A DNA stretch of 64,000 nucleotides from Candidatus Celerinatantimonas neptuna (GTDB taxonomy: Bacteria; Pseudomonadota; Gammaproteobacteria; Enterobacterales; Celerinatantimonadaceae): NCBI GenBank assembly GCA_911810475.1, contig OU461276.1, positions 2,729,501 through 2,793,500 on the forward strand, given 5' to 3'. The translations under genes were made by a program, and so were the position numbers. Every line of letters begins with the position of its first letter. Positions within the stretch are counted from its first letter, which is position 1. A model generated the notes under the pieces. The model made no database searches, had not been told where the DNA came from, and saw only the letters and a program-made list of their open reading frames with translations. Below, in pieces: positions 8,799 through 18,268 of the stretch.

Positions 8799-9811
8799 TT
8801 GATTTTCGCAGTGATACTGTAACGTGTCCTACAGATGAGATGCGACAGGCAATGGCTGATGCGCTTGTCGGTGATGATGTATACGGTGAAGATCCAACTG
8901 TATGTCGTTTGCAAGATAGCGCAGCTGAGCGTTTCGGGGTTGAGTCTGCATTGTTTTGTAGTTCGGGAACGCAGGCTAATTTACTGGCTTTGATGACGCA
9001 TTGTCAGCGTGGCGATGAATATATTTGCGGACAGCAGGCCCATAATTACCGTTATGAACAGGGGGGTGCAGCTGTATTGGGAAGTATTCAACCTCAGCCG
9101 GTCGAAAATCAAATTGATGGAACGCTTGCCATTGATGATGTGGAGTGTGTGATAAAACCGGATGATGTTCATTTTGCCAGAACACGTTTGGTGTCTGTTG
9201 AGAATACTATCGGCGGGAAGGTTTTGCCGGTTTCCTATTTAGAGCAATTAAGAATGTTATGCGATGCTTACCATTTAAAATTGCATATCGATGGGGCACG
9301 GTTAATGAATGCGGTAGTGAAGCTGAATGTTGATGTCAGTGATATCACCCGGCATGTCGATACGTTTACGGTTTGTTTATCTAAAGGATTGGCTGCGCCT
9401 GTCGGTTCGTTATTATTTGGCTCTGCTGATTTTATTGAACAGGCTGTTCGTCTTCGCAAAATTTTGGGGGGCGGTTGGCGTCAGGCTGGTATCTTAGCAG
9501 CAGCAGGGCAGATTGCTCTGGATAAAATGGTTGGGCGATTAGAACAGGATCATGAGCTGGCTGCATATCTGGCCAGACGGCTTAACGAAATTGAGCAGAT
9601 TGATGTCGATTTTGATTCACCTCAGACCAATATTTTGTATGCTCGTTGCTGCCAGAGACGAAGTCAAGAACTGGCTGAATATCTCAAAGAACGAGGGATT
9701 TTGATTTTTTCGGGAGAACCAATGCGGTTAGTGACCCATCTTGATGTCGATAAGTACAGTGTTGATCAATTAATTGAAGCAATGAAAGATTTTTATAAGG
9801 AGCCGATATGA
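8795..9811 (+). CDS. ltaE: Low-specificity L-threonine aldolase
   Basis: This PLP enzyme splits L-threonine and L-allo-threonine into glycine and acetaldehyde. The 338 residues start with the family signature IDFRSDTVTCPTDEM and continue with DDVYGEDPTV, FCSSGTQANL, the LHIDGARL motif whose Asp contacts the PLP ring, and the PLP lysine in CLSKGLAAPVG (about residue 198). Length and order match E. coli LtaE (333). It overlaps the upstream SDR gene and the downstream yciA by four bases each (ATGA), so the three form one operon. Confidence 0.95.
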   Translation: MIDFRSDTVTCPTDEMRQAMADALVGDDVYGEDPTVCRLQDSAAERFGVESALFCSSGTQANLLALMTHCQRGDEYICGQQAHNYRYEQGGAAVLGSIQPQPVENQIDGTLAIDDVECVIKPDDVHFARTRLVSVENTIGGKVLPVSYLEQLRMLCDAYHLKLHIDGARLMNAVVKLNVDVSDITRHVDTFTVCLSKGLAAPVGSLLFGSADFIEQAVRLRKILGGGWRQAGILAAAGQIALDKMVGRLEQDHELAAYLARRLNEIEQIDVDFDSPQTNILYARCCQRRSQELAEYLKERGILIFSGEPMRLVTHLDVDKYSVDQLIEAMKDFYKEPI

Positions 9812-10254
9812 GCGACTCAGAAAGAGTGCCCGATGGGCAAATGTTACTGCGTACATTAGCCATGCCTGCCGATACGAATGCCAATGGTGATATTTTTGGT
9901 GGGTGGATTATGTCCCAGATGGATATCGCTGGTGGTATTATGGCTAAAGAAATTGCTCTTGGCCGAACCTGTACAGTTGCCATAAACGGAATGACTTTTT
10001 TGGCTCCGGTTCAAGTCGGCGATGTGGTTTGTTGTTATGGTCAGTGCCTGAAAATAGGTAATTCATCGTTGACAATCAAGCTGGAAGTCTGGGTTAAACC
10101 TATTTTACGCCAGAGTAGCCTTGAATATCGATATTGTGTGACTGAAGCGACTTTTACCTATGTCGCTATTGATGATAAAGGGCAACCCCGTAAAATTCCA
10201 GAAGCTAATCGGGCTATTTTCCTTGATGAGATGGGTGATATTAAAAAACCTTGA
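9808..10254 (+). CDS. yciA: Acyl-CoA thioesterase YciA
   Basis: This hot-dog-fold enzyme hydrolyses acyl-CoA to free acid and CoA. The 148 residues contain the YciA/BACH signature MPADTNANGDIFGGWIMSQMD (Asn and Asp near residues 30-34) and FLAPVQVGDVV. E. coli YciA has 132 residues. It is the last gene of a tightly overlapping run with ltaE, and cinA follows 52 bases later on the same strand. Confidence 0.93.
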   Translation: MSDSERVPDGQMLLRTLAMPADTNANGDIFGGWIMSQMDIAGGIMAKEIALGRTCTVAINGMTFLAPVQVGDVVCCYGQCLKIGNSSLTIKLEVWVKPILRQSSLEYRYCVTEATFTYVAIDDKGQPRKIPEANRAIFLDEMGDIKKP

Positions 10255-10306
10255 TTGACTTATCAGTTACGGAAGACCTTAATAATACGTTTTTCAATGT
10301 GGGTGT

Positions 10307-11578
10307 ATGCCAGTGATTATTGAAATGTTAAGCACAGGAGACGAAGTTCTTCAGGGGGATATTGTCGATTCTAATGCGGCATGGGTCGGGCGGCAGTTAA
10401 GCGAAAAAGGGTTGAAATTCGCGCGTCGACAGACTGTTGCCGATGATTTGGAAACGTTAGTTTCGAGCATTGATGAAATATGTCAACGTGCCGACTGGCT
10501 GCTGGTGAATGGTGGTTTAGGTCCGACCAGTGATGATCTAAGCGCTCCTGCAGCAGCACAGATGTTAGGTGTTCCGTTGGAGTTAAACAAACAATGGCTT
10601 ACCAGAATGCAAAACTGGTATGACTTGTTGGGACGTTCGATGCCATCAAGTAACATGAAGCAGGCAATGTTGCCTCAAGGTGCTCAGATGATTGATAACC
10701 CGGTCGGAACGGCCTGTGGTTTTTTGATTCGACATTATCAATGTCAGGTTTTATTCACCCCTGGGGTTCCAGGTGAATTTAAACGCATGGTTTTAGATCA
10801 ATGGTTTCCACGGTTGCCGGCTGGGAATAATGGCTTGGTTAAGCGTTTTTTTACGTTTGGTTTATCAGAATCGGGCGTTGGTGAGCAATTGAGTCAGCTT
10901 GATCTACCTGAAGGGGCAAGGTTAGGGTATCGCTCTTCGCGCCCTAGTATTGAAATTAAAGTATTTTATGAGCAGGACCAGCAAGCTCAGATGCCGGCAT
11001 TTTATCAACAAATCCGGCAGAAACTGGGCGCTCAGATTTTTAGTGAAGATGATGGTCATTGGCAGGCCTATATTCAGTCAATGATGCTGGAAAAAGGTTT
11101 GAAACTGACTGTTGCTGAGTCTTGTACTGGTGGTATGTTAGCCAGTCAATTGGTGAGTGAAGCGGGAAGTTCCGGATATTTTGAACGTGGATTTGTCACT
11201 TACAGTAATGAAGCCAAACAGCAGTGTCTTGGTGTCAGTAAAGACTTGTTGGAGCAATATGGGGCGGTGTCCAATGAAGTCGCACAGGCGATGGCAAAAG
11301 GCGCGTTGGAACATAGTGAAGCCGATCTGGCGTTAAGTACGACCGGGATCGCCGGTCCGGATGGCGGAACTGATAATAAGCCGGTGGGAACAGTTTGCTT
11401 TGCTTTAGCCAGTCGGGATAATTGTTGGGTACAACGTTTGCTACTCCCTAGTCGGGGAAGACTTTCCGTTCGGGAAATGGCCGCTGCCACTGCTTTGGAT
11501 ATGTTGCGTCGGTATTTAATGGATTTACCGGTTTTAGGGGATTATGACCTGATTCGCCGGATAGATGAAGATAAGTGA
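10307..11578 (+). CDS. cinA: CinA family protein: COG1058 domain plus nicotinamide-nucleotide amidase (PncC)
   Basis: The 423 residues contain an N-terminal MoCF/COG1058 domain (about 1-170, STGDEVLQGDIVDSNAAW and NGGLGPTSDD) and a C-terminal PncC domain (about 265-410, AESCTGGMLASQLVSEAGSS, GIAGPDGGT and KPVGTV). The PncC half deamidates NMN to nicotinate mononucleotide in pyridine nucleotide recycling; the N-terminal half is an ADP-ribose pyrophosphatase-type fold in studied homologues. The link of CinA to competence is historical. It ends by overlapping or abutting the next small gene. Confidence 0.93.
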   Translation: MPVIIEMLSTGDEVLQGDIVDSNAAWVGRQLSEKGLKFARRQTVADDLETLVSSIDEICQRADWLLVNGGLGPTSDDLSAPAAAQMLGVPLELNKQWLTRMQNWYDLLGRSMPSSNMKQAMLPQGAQMIDNPVGTACGFLIRHYQCQVLFTPGVPGEFKRMVLDQWFPRLPAGNNGLVKRFFTFGLSESGVGEQLSQLDLPEGARLGYRSSRPSIEIKVFYEQDQQAQMPAFYQQIRQKLGAQIFSEDDGHWQAYIQSMMLEKGLKLTVAESCTGGMLASQLVSEAGSSGYFERGFVTYSNEAKQQCLGVSKDLLEQYGAVSNEVAQAMAKGALEHSEADLALSTTGIAGPDGGTDNKPVGTVCFALASRDNCWVQRLLLPSRGRLSVREMAAATALDMLRRYLMDLPVLGDYDLIRRIDEDK

Positions 11579-11582
11579 CCTG

Positions 11583-11780
11583 ATGGATTTTTCAGAGATT
11601 AAAACCCGCCAAAAGCGCTCATTTACAGAGCAAAAACAGTTGATTAAGAAGGCCTTGGCTGGAAAAATAGTTTTATGTCCTCAGTGTCATCAGCGTATTG
11701 GCATTCAGCAACTTCCTGGAATATTAAAGCTTCAGTGCCAAAAAGGATGTACAGATCTGGAATTAACAGTCGATATTTAG
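11583..11780 (+). CDS. Small zinc-ribbon-like hypothetical protein
   Basis: From the ATG at 11583 the protein is 65 residues, MDFSEIKTRQKRS onward. An upstream in-frame ATG at 11565, inside the end of cinA, would add six residues. A charged helix rich in Lys and Gln is followed by CPQC (about residues 37-40) and a second pair CQKGC near residue 56, a pattern that could bind one zinc. I do not recognise a named family with certainty. Same-strand coupling with cinA suggests a real gene. Confidence 0.65.
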   Translation: MDFSEIKTRQKRSFTEQKQLIKKALAGKIVLCPQCHQRIGIQQLPGILKLQCQKGCTDLELTVDI

Positions 11781-12063
11781 AGGTTGTTGCTCTTTGGGGG
11801 ATTGTATTTTGCTCAAACCAGATGTGCTTTGGGCATTGTGCCAATGATGAAATCTGGTCATTTGAGTGAATTGGCCCTGGCAAAGAATATCCATGTTTAA
11901 GTGAATCATCAGCGCGTGTTTGCTGTTTATTTATTCGGCGTTCATTTTGTTTGTGTAGATGACTATACGTACAGGAGCTGCTTTGACTGAATAGACAGCT
12001 TCCAGGGCATGCTTCCATAAGTTTCTGAATCAGTCATTCGCTTTTTTAATCTGGTTAGTTTAA

Positions 12064-13281
12064 TTAGTCTTGCCGGATGAATTGTTGTTCTGCTTTATTG
12101 ACTTTGTAGAGATACTGGCGTGACTGCCGACTTGGGTGACGGGTCGTAAGTTGGTGATAAACCTGCGTTGGTGACAACTCATTGATGCGTCGAATGGCCC
12201 ATCTCCGGTTGCGACTAAAAGTTTTTAAAACGTTTCCTGTTCCCCCATTATAGGCTGATATGATGCTATATCGACGTGACAGGGGATTACGTATATCAGC
12301 TAGATAGACACTCTTTAGAATATGCAGATAAGCCGTACCGACATCTAAGTTAAAAGCCGGGTTGAGTAATTGTTTCGGGGTTGGCCGTCCGCGTCGTTTC
12401 ATGATTCGCCTGAAAACGTCAGCCCCTGCTGTTGAAGGAACAACCTGCATTAGCCCGTAAGCATGGGCATTACTGACTGCATAAGGGTTAAAGCTACTTT
12501 CTGTATCAACAACCGCGTAGATTAAACTTTCGTTGATGTGGTAGCGCCTGGCATACTTGCGAATAAGACTTGCGTAGCGATATTCCCTGATTTTTAAACT
12601 GTTTCTGCTTAGAGGAAATTCGACAGACCAGACTTTTTTATAACTGATATGACGGATCCTCAACCGGTGGTGGATAAGATAATCGGCATAACGATTTGCT
12701 CGCCAGCTCCATTCAATTGGTTTGCCATCTTGATCTAGTACCTGCTTGTACAGAAATGGCTTGCCGCTTCCCAGAATAAAAGCCCGGTCTGTAAATAAAT
12801 CAACTTTAGTGGGATCATCAGGTGTCAGAAGCGTAGCAACAATGGCTTCTTGTAGTTCTTCTTTCGGGCGGACTGTTACGACCGTTTCGACTTTAACATA
12901 ACCGTTTTTAAAGTTAATCGTCGCACGGGTTTTATAATGGTTGGTATATTTTACGAATGTTCGGCGATTGGCCATTAAGTTGTCATGTTTGCCCCAGACA
13001 TGATGTACATTGCGTGATAACCGGGCAATCAGACGATTAAATCCGGCCACGTCTTTTTTAATCGCTTTAGGGTGTTTCGCATAGTAGACCCCCCGGTCAC
13101 GAATCAGTTGGGTGACTGCATATCGGGGATTTCTGGCGTTAACTACCTGAACAATTTCTGTTGGACTGATCCCGCTGCAACCTACAAGCAGCATCAGGAT
13201 TACAGCCATGATAACTGACTGTAATCTCAAGAGTTGTCGGAGTGACTGATGCAATTTATTCAGACGGTGGAGTATAACCAT
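12064..13281 (-). CDS. mltC: Membrane-bound lytic murein transglycosylase C
   Basis: This outer-membrane lipoprotein cleaves peptidoglycan glycan strands. After a basic N terminus and a hydrophobic stretch comes the lipobox LLVGC. The MltC-specific domain follows, then the SLT catalytic domain with [27 protein letters not shown] (catalytic Glu in ESSF) and [11 protein letters not shown]. The C-terminal [18 protein letters not shown] is characteristic of MltC. I chose the ATG at 13281, which overlaps yggX by 26 bases; an ATG at 13353 would overlap by about 100. The yggX–mltC order is the same as in E. coli. Confidence 0.9.
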   Translation of the reverse strand: MVILHRLNKLHQSLRQLLRLQSVIMAVILMLLVGCSGISPTEIVQVVNARNPRYAVTQLIRDRGVYYAKHPKAIKKDVAGFNRLIARLSRNVHHVWGKHDNLMANRRTFVKYTNHYKTRATINFKNGYVKVETVVTVRPKEELQEAIVATLLTPDDPTKVDLFTDRAFILGSGKPFLYKQVLDQDGKPIEWSWRANRYADYLIHHRLRIRHISYKKVWSVEFPLSRNSLKIREYRYASLIRKYARRYHINESLIYAVVDTESSFNPYAVSNAHAYGLMQVVPSTAGADVFRRIMKRRGRPTPKQLLNPAFNLDVGTAYLHILKSVYLADIRNPLSRRYSIISAYNGGTGNVLKTFSRNRRWAIRRINELSPTQVYHQLTTRHPSRQSRQYLYKVNKAEQQFIRQD

Positions 13282-13528
13282 CAATGGCAACATCACCCTG
13301 ATTAAATAGAAAATCGACCATGGCTTCTTCGAGTACTTTTCGATCTTCAACATTCATCAGGTTAAGCTTTTTTTCGTTAATGAGCATGGTTTGTTTGGCT
13401 TGCCATTGCTCCCATGCTTCCTGGCTAATATGATCAAAGATCCGTTTACCCAAATCGCCTGGGATCATTTGAAAATCCAGACCAGGTGCCTCTTTTTGGA
13501 GTCTCTGACAGAAAACCATCCGCGCCAT
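13256..13528 (-). CDS. yggX: Probable Fe(2+)-trafficking protein YggX
   Basis: This 90-residue cytoplasmic protein is tied to protection of iron-sulfur clusters from oxidative damage. The start [19 protein letters not shown] carries the single conserved Cys (residue 7). [26 protein letters not shown] is the family core. Length equals the E. coli protein (91). It lies directly upstream of mltC and overlaps it. The mutY gene that precedes yggX in enterobacteria is not here; 234 bases without a gene separate it from uxuA. Confidence 0.95.
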   Translation of the reverse strand: MARMVFCQRLQKEAPGLDFQMIPGDLGKRIFDHISQEAWEQWQAKQTMLINEKKLNLMNVEDRKVLEEAMVDFLFNQGDVAIDGYTPPSE

Positions 13529-13762
13529 AGTGTCCTCTTTTGTTTATCAATAGGGGGTAAAGTTCTCAATTTATTAAAGCAATAGCCGGGAACTTTATTT
13601 ATTCAGAGAGTTATATCAAAACTAGCCTTATAGTACCAGTTAAGCGAACTATCTGGAAAAGATCCATTTAATTTAATAAGTATGAGAACGAATGGATTGG
13701 TTAATGGAATAAAAAGTTCCTTTAAACATTAATTCGTCCTAGTTTGCGATTTTTTGGTAAAG

Positions 13763-14956
13763 CTATTTCTCGGTAGTGGAAAATAGTAATTGCTTCAGTC
13801 CTAACTCGAGCCCTCGGATCTCTGCTAGCCCTTTTAAGCGACCAATACATGAATATCCTGGATTGATTTGTTTGGTTAAATCATCAAGCATTTGATGACC
13901 GTGATCGGGGCGCATTGGGATTAATCGATGATCCTGATGAGACTGACGTCGTTGTTCTTCTTTTAAAATTTCCTGGACGACAGAGACCATATCTACGTCA
14001 CCTTGCAGGTGTGAGGCTTCGTGGAAGCTACCGGTGTTTCCTTCTTGTTGGGTTGAGCGAAGGTGAACAAAGAAGATGCGATCGGCAAAGGATTGGATCA
14101 TTTTTACCAGATCATTATCAAGCCTGACACCATAAGAGCCAGTACACATGGTAAATCCGTTCATTGGGCTTGGAACGGCTTCGCTGAGCCAGCACATATC
14201 ATCAATTGTGGACACGATTCGGGGTAAACCAAGAATTGGTCTTGGTGGATCATCCGGATGAACAGCTAGTTTGAGGCCTAAAGACTCACAAACAGGCATT
14301 AGCTCGGATAAAAACAGCCGCATATGTTCTCTGAGTTTGTTTTTGTCGATATGCGAATAACAGTCGAGTTGTTGCTGAAATTCTTCGAGCGTATAACCTT
14401 CTTCTGCTCCTGGTAAACCTGCAATAATATTTCGCGTGAGCTTTTCAATTTCATCTTTGCTCATGTTTTCGAAATATATTCTGGCTTGATCCTGTTCTGT
14501 TTGAGTGTAGATATCTTGTGCGCCCGGACGCTTGAGGATATACAGCTCAAAAGCTGCAAACGCAATATGATCAAATCGCAGAGCCCTGGAACCATCTGGG
14601 AGTTCATAGCTTAGGTCGGTACGAGTCCAGTCGAGAACCGGCATAAAATTATAACACGCGGTATCAATGCCGCATTGAGCCAGGTTTGTTAGTGTCTGTT
14701 TATAGTTTTCAATCCATTTTGAATAGTCTCCGGTTCGGGTTTTGATTTCTTCATGAACCGGGATGCTTTCAACGACTGACCAGATAAGCTCATATGATTC
14801 GATCATGGCTTTACGGCTGTTTATTTCATCTATACTCCAGATCTCACCATTAGGGATATGATGAAGTGCAGTGACAATTCCTGTTGCGCCTGCTTGGCGG
14901 ATATCTTGTAGGGATACGGGGTCGTTGGGCCCATACCATCGCCATGTTTGTTCCAT
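13763..14956 (-). CDS. uxuA: D-mannonate dehydratase
   Basis: UxuA dehydrates D-mannonate to 2-keto-3-deoxygluconate in glucuronate catabolism. The 397 residues from [20 protein letters not shown] align along the whole E. coli sequence: [30 protein letters not shown], metal-site segments [29 protein letters not shown] and [12 protein letters not shown]. Nothing is missing. The in-frame ATG at 14968 is less likely than 14956, which matches the family start. It stands next to wreckage of the TRAP transporter and uxuB that would normally feed it, so its role today is unclear. Confidence 0.95.
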   Translation of the reverse strand: MEQTWRWYGPNDPVSLQDIRQAGATGIVTALHHIPNGEIWSIDEINSRKAMIESYELIWSVVESIPVHEEIKTRTGDYSKWIENYKQTLTNLAQCGIDTACYNFMPVLDWTRTDLSYELPDGSRALRFDHIAFAAFELYILKRPGAQDIYTQTEQDQARIYFENMSKDEIEKLTRNIIAGLPGAEEGYTLEEFQQQLDCYSHIDKNKLREHMRLFLSELMPVCESLGLKLAVHPDDPPRPILGLPRIVSTIDDMCWLSEAVPSPMNGFTMCTGSYGVRLDNDLVKMIQSFADRIFFVHLRSTQQEGNTGSFHEASHLQGDVDMVSVVQEILKEEQRRQSHQDHRLIPMRPDHGHQMLDDLTKQINPGYSCIGRLKGLAEIRGLELGLKQLLFSTTEK

Positions 14957-15002
14957 AATATGTCTCACTTAAAATTGGGTCGTTTTATATAAAAATTAAA
15001 GT

Positions 15003-15278
15003 TTAGTTTTCTGATGTAAGCGGAATCGAGTTAAATAAATAACCATCAAACTCCGGATCATTGATATCGGATAAGTCGAAGAGGCGCTGTTTTATATTTT
15101 CCCGGTGCTGCTTTATAGACAGCTTGGCTTCTTTCGCCATAAATTGGAGTGCTTTATTAATCGGATGTTGCCGGCTCAGGTTATGGCTGAGTTTTAATGT
15201 GAGAGCATTAGCTGAAAAACTACTACAACCCAAAACAGTTACTGCGACCAGAGAACATATTAACTTTTTTGAAAACAT
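15003..15278 (-). pseudogene. Remnant of a TRAP transporter solute-binding protein (DctP type)
   Basis: The frame encodes a signal peptide (MFSKKLICSLVAVTVLGC...ANA) and then LKLSHNLSRQHPINKALQFMAKEA, the typical N terminus of a mature DctP-family binding protein. Full proteins have about 330 residues; here about 40 unrecognised residues (KLSIKQ...PLTSEN) follow and the frame stops at 91. I read it as an internal deletion joining the dctP 5' end to other sequence. It lies 46 bases downstream of uxuA on the same strand as that gene reads, with dctQ/dctM remnants nearby on the other strand. Confidence 0.65.
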
Positions 15279-15406
15279 GATGATGTCCTATCGTTAACAG
15301 ATTAAGAGAAGATTTTCATGAGTAACATGGCTGATATCAGGGGTGTAAAATGGTTGCTCAATCAGGCTAATCTTACTATATACATGAGTTTGATTGCATA
15401 AAATCT

Positions 15407-15423
15407 AAATTGGTAAACCACTT
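15407..15423. promoter_or_regulatory. Putative UxuR/ExuR-type operator
   Basis: AAATTGGTAAACCACTT resembles the GntR-family hexuronate repressor site built around TTGGT–N2–ACCAA. It sits between the dctP and dctQ remnants, where it would control both directions. This rests on recalled motif similarity only. Confidence 0.4.
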
Positions 15424-15570
15424 CATGCTATAAGGTGTGATTTTTAGCCGTTTTTTGGCTTACTTGGTTATTTAATTTAGAATGTGGTGATCAGTATTAC
15501 GGTCAGGTTGTGTGGTTCTAATTCATAATGTTTATGTTCATCATTTTACAAAAGGTGATGTAACAACATT

Positions 15571-16040
15571 ATGGATAATGTAATTAAAATAATAAATAAA
15601 ATACTGGCTTTTTTATTGTCATTATATGTTCTTTATTAGTGGGATGTGTCGTATGGCAGGTTATTGCGCGATATATTCTAGGATCACCAAGTACAACAAC
15701 TGATGAATTATCTAGATTTTTATTTTTTTTGGGCGTGTTAATTAGTGCAGTTTATGCATCTGGACAAAAAGTTTATTTATTATTTATAAAAATGAGTGGA
15801 ATTCGAAAAATTAATCGAAATCATAAGTTATATTGCGATTGCGCTTTTTCTACGATTGTAATGATTTATGGCGGAACAGGATTTGTAGAACGAAGTCTTC
15901 ATTTAGGTCAAATCTCTCCGGTATTGGGTATTCAGATGGGATATGTGTATTTAGCTATTTCTATAAGTGGTTTTGCAAAAGCTTTTTACAATATTATTTT
16001 TCTAATTAAAAATATCAAATCTATCTGTTTGAATTACTAA
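15571..16040 (+). pseudogene. Frameshifted TRAP transporter small permease (DctQ)
   Basis: Translation from ATG 15571 gives MDNVIKIINKILAFLLSLYVL and then hits TAG near 15637. One frame over, the protein continues LLVGCVVWQVIARYILGSPSTTTDELSRFLFF, the DctQ core, to the stop at 16040. One missing base near 15629-15637 explains it. Small permeases of about 160 residues with four membrane helices pair with DctM. The rest of the frame is open, which suggests a recent break. Confidence 0.75.
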
Positions 16041-16055
16041 ACTCAGGACTTATTT

Positions 16056-16396
16056 ATGGACATTCAGGTCATATTAACATTATTTGGCAGCGTTGCATTT
16101 ATGTCGGTAATTGGTATCCCTGTTTCTTTTGCAATTGGGTCATCTTCATTATTAACGATTATGTTGTCTCTTCCTTTTTATCCTTTTATTATTGTTATTA
16201 CACAGAAGTTAGCCACTGGGCTGGATAGTTTTTTCCTGTTAGCTATTCTATTTTTTATATTAGCCGGAAATATTATTAACCGGGGGAAATTGCTCTTCGT
16301 TTAATTAATTTCCCCAAAATATTGGATGGACGATTACCTGGTTTATTAGCTCATTGTAATGTTTTGGTGAATATTCTGTTTGGGTTGATTTCAGGC
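16056..16396 (+). pseudogene. Truncated, frameshifted TRAP transporter large permease (DctM)
   Basis: From ATG 16056 the protein reads as a DctM N terminus (GIPVSFAIGSSSLLTIM, TGLDSFFLLAILFFILAGNIINRGK) and then shifts frame near 16286-16292. In the next frame it continues ALRLINFPKILDGRLPGLLAHCNVLVNILFGLISG. Full DctM has about 425 residues with 12 or more helices; here about 113 remain before the sequence switches to uxuB. The switch point is within a few bases of 16396. Confidence 0.75.
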
Positions 16397-16660
16397 TGGA
16401 TGCGGTATGTCGGAGGAATTGACGAAAAAGGTTTGCTCATTGATGTTGTTGATCCGATGGCATCTGAACTTCGGCCTATTTGTGACGAGTGTGATCATAG
16501 CTCAGAGGTGGTGTCTGAATTACTTAAAATTGATGCCATTTTCCCAGATGATTTAGCTAGCAATTCTTTATTTGTAGAAAGTGTCACGGCAGTGTATCAA
16601 AAACTCATGGAGTTACGGGCAAGGTGTGCTGTTGTTGAATTTATTAAAAATAAAAGCTGA
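16397..16660 (+). pseudogene. C-terminal remnant of fructuronate reductase (UxuB)/mannitol dehydrogenase family
   Basis: Immediately after the DctM stretch, in the same frame, comes WMRYVGGIDEKGLLIDVVDPMA and about 65 more residues ending VVEFIKNKS. WMRYV.G.D..G is the C-terminal signature of the polyol dehydrogenase/UxuB family, where ILAAWMRYL-type motifs lie about 90 residues from the end. The join implies one deletion that removed most of dctM, any gene between, and the first three quarters of uxuB. UxuB would supply the substrate of UxuA. Confidence 0.65.
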
Positions 16661-16774
16661 TATTTAAGTTAATTGTACAGCTTGATCCTTATCATAATAA
16701 CCTGTTGAGATGCGCGTAGACTCCTTCTTAGTTCAGTCATAATTTATCAGTCAATATGATTCAAAGGAGTGATT

Positions 16775-17878
16775 ATGCATCCAACTATTTATACATCACC
16801 TGCCAGATATATGCAGGGGTTCGGAGTGCTTTCTGAGCTGGGAGAACAGCTAAAACCGATGGGAGAGCATGCTTTACTCATCGCTGATTCAATTGTGTGG
16901 GATATTGTTCAGTCGACTTGTGAAAAATCATTGGATCACTCTGGAGTAACATTTTTCTATGAATGTTTTTATGGTGAGGCTTCAGATCAGGAAATTGGCC
17001 GAATTGCAGAAGTAGCCCGCCGTGAACAGACGCAACTTATTGTAGGTATCGGTGGGGGTAAAACTCTGGACACGGCTAAAGCCATTGCTGATGATTTGAA
17101 GCAACCAGTTGCAATCGTCCCGACTGTTGCGTCAACCGATGCCCCCTGTAGTGCACTATCGGTGATTTATACCGAACAAGGTGTGTTTGATAGTTACCGG
17201 TTTTATCATAAAAATCCGGATCTTGTTTTAGTTGATACGCAGGTGTGTGTTAAAGCTCCACTGAGGTTATTTGCTTCTGGGATTGCTGATGGTCTGGCAA
17301 CTTATATTGAAGCTGCAGCAGTTGTTCGAACTCATGGTGATTCGATGGTCGGCGCAAGGCCTTCGATCGCTGCCATGGCTATTGCTAAAGCGTGCGAAGA
17401 GACTTTACTGACTCATGGTCAAAGTGCTTGTCAGGCCGTGTCTAAACAGTTGGTGACACCGGCGGTGGAAGCTGTGATTGAAGCCAATACACTTTTGTCT
17501 GGGTTAGGTTTTGAAAATGCAGGGCTTGCTGGGGCTCATGCAATACATAATGGCTTTACAGCAATTCATGGCGATATTCATAAGTTAACTCATGGAGAGA
17601 AAGTGGCTTATGGTACGTTGGTTCAGTTGGTTCTGGAAAATCGCAGCGATGATGAATTAAGTCGTTATTTGCGTTTTTATTGGCAAATTGGTATGCCAAC
17701 AACACTTGAACAGATGCATCTTGAACATGAATCATATGCAAATCTTCTTAAAGTCGGCGAGCTTGCAAGTGCTCCAGGGGATACGTTAAGTAACCTGAAT
17801 GCTAAATTAACAGCTGATGATATTGCTCAGGCTGTTTTGATGGTTGATAAATTAAGTAAAGCGTTTAAGAAACTATGA
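16775..17878 (+). CDS. gldA: Glycerol dehydrogenase (GldA)
   Basis: This NAD-dependent, zinc-containing enzyme oxidises glycerol to dihydroxyacetone. The 367 residues from MHPTIYTSPARYMQG show the Fe/Zn alcohol dehydrogenase group III layout: GIGGGKTLDTAKA (NAD site, about 92-104), PTVASTDAPCSALSVIY, metal ligands in ASGIADGLATYIEA (Asp), LAGAHAIHNG (His) and HGEKVAYGTL (His). Length equals E. coli GldA (367). AAGGAG lies 8 bases before this ATG; the ATG six bases earlier is less well placed. No dihydroxyacetone kinase is adjacent. The MITE-like element begins 3 bases after the stop. Confidence 0.92.
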   Translation: MHPTIYTSPARYMQGFGVLSELGEQLKPMGEHALLIADSIVWDIVQSTCEKSLDHSGVTFFYECFYGEASDQEIGRIAEVARREQTQLIVGIGGGKTLDTAKAIADDLKQPVAIVPTVASTDAPCSALSVIYTEQGVFDSYRFYHKNPDLVLVDTQVCVKAPLRLFASGIADGLATYIEAAAVVRTHGDSMVGARPSIAAMAIAKACEETLLTHGQSACQAVSKQLVTPAVEAVIEANTLLSGLGFENAGLAGAHAIHNGFTAIHGDIHKLTHGEKVAYGTLVQLVLENRSDDELSRYLRFYWQIGMPTTLEQMHLEHESYANLLKVGELASAPGDTLSNLNAKLTADDIAQAVLMVDKLSKAFKKL

Positions 17879-17880
17879 CT

Positions 17881-18144
17881 AGGGCGTGTTGACGTTTGGC
17901 GATAGTTTTTGCAGCTTCTTGCTGTTTATTTAGACAAGGCAGGTTCTGTGCCGTGTAGTCATCTCCACAAATCAGGACTTAACGTAGAATAAATGAACAT
18001 TAAACGCTGCCTTTGGGTTCATTGAAACTCGTATTGAACTTTGTTGCTGCCTGTTCGCTTAGAATCCTAAGACTTCACAGTCTGCGTCGCGCTAAAACGC
18101 GTTTCATTTGAACAAAATTCAACCGCTAAACGTCAACACGCCCT
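17881..18144. mobile_element. 264-bp MITE-like element with 21-bp terminal inverted repeats
   Basis: The ends are AGGGCGTGTTGACGTTTGGCG (17881-17901) and its complement (18124-18144), with 20 of 21 positions matching. There is no coding frame inside. Two shorter relatives occur in this window, at 59636 and about 28559. A clear target-site duplication is not visible. The element sits between the gldA stop and the mipA-like gene, and no matching transposase is present in the window. Confidence 0.75.
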
Positions 18145-18268
18145 TTAAGATAAGCTCTTTTTTGAAAAGAGACTAAGTCAGAATGAATGATAGTCATGAT
18201 CGTGGAGGTATTTATTTTTTAACGAACATTCGTACTGGTTAGATAGTACGAATGTTCTGTTTTATTGA

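Noticed and set aside
11644-12018. A 124-codon minus-strand frame between the zinc-ribbon gene and mltC
   Set aside because: It runs antisense through the zinc-ribbon gene and has low-complexity, family-less translation.
17876-18148. Target-site duplication at the MITE-like element
   Set aside because: Flanking bases (CT on the left, TTA on the right) do not give a convincing duplication of any length.
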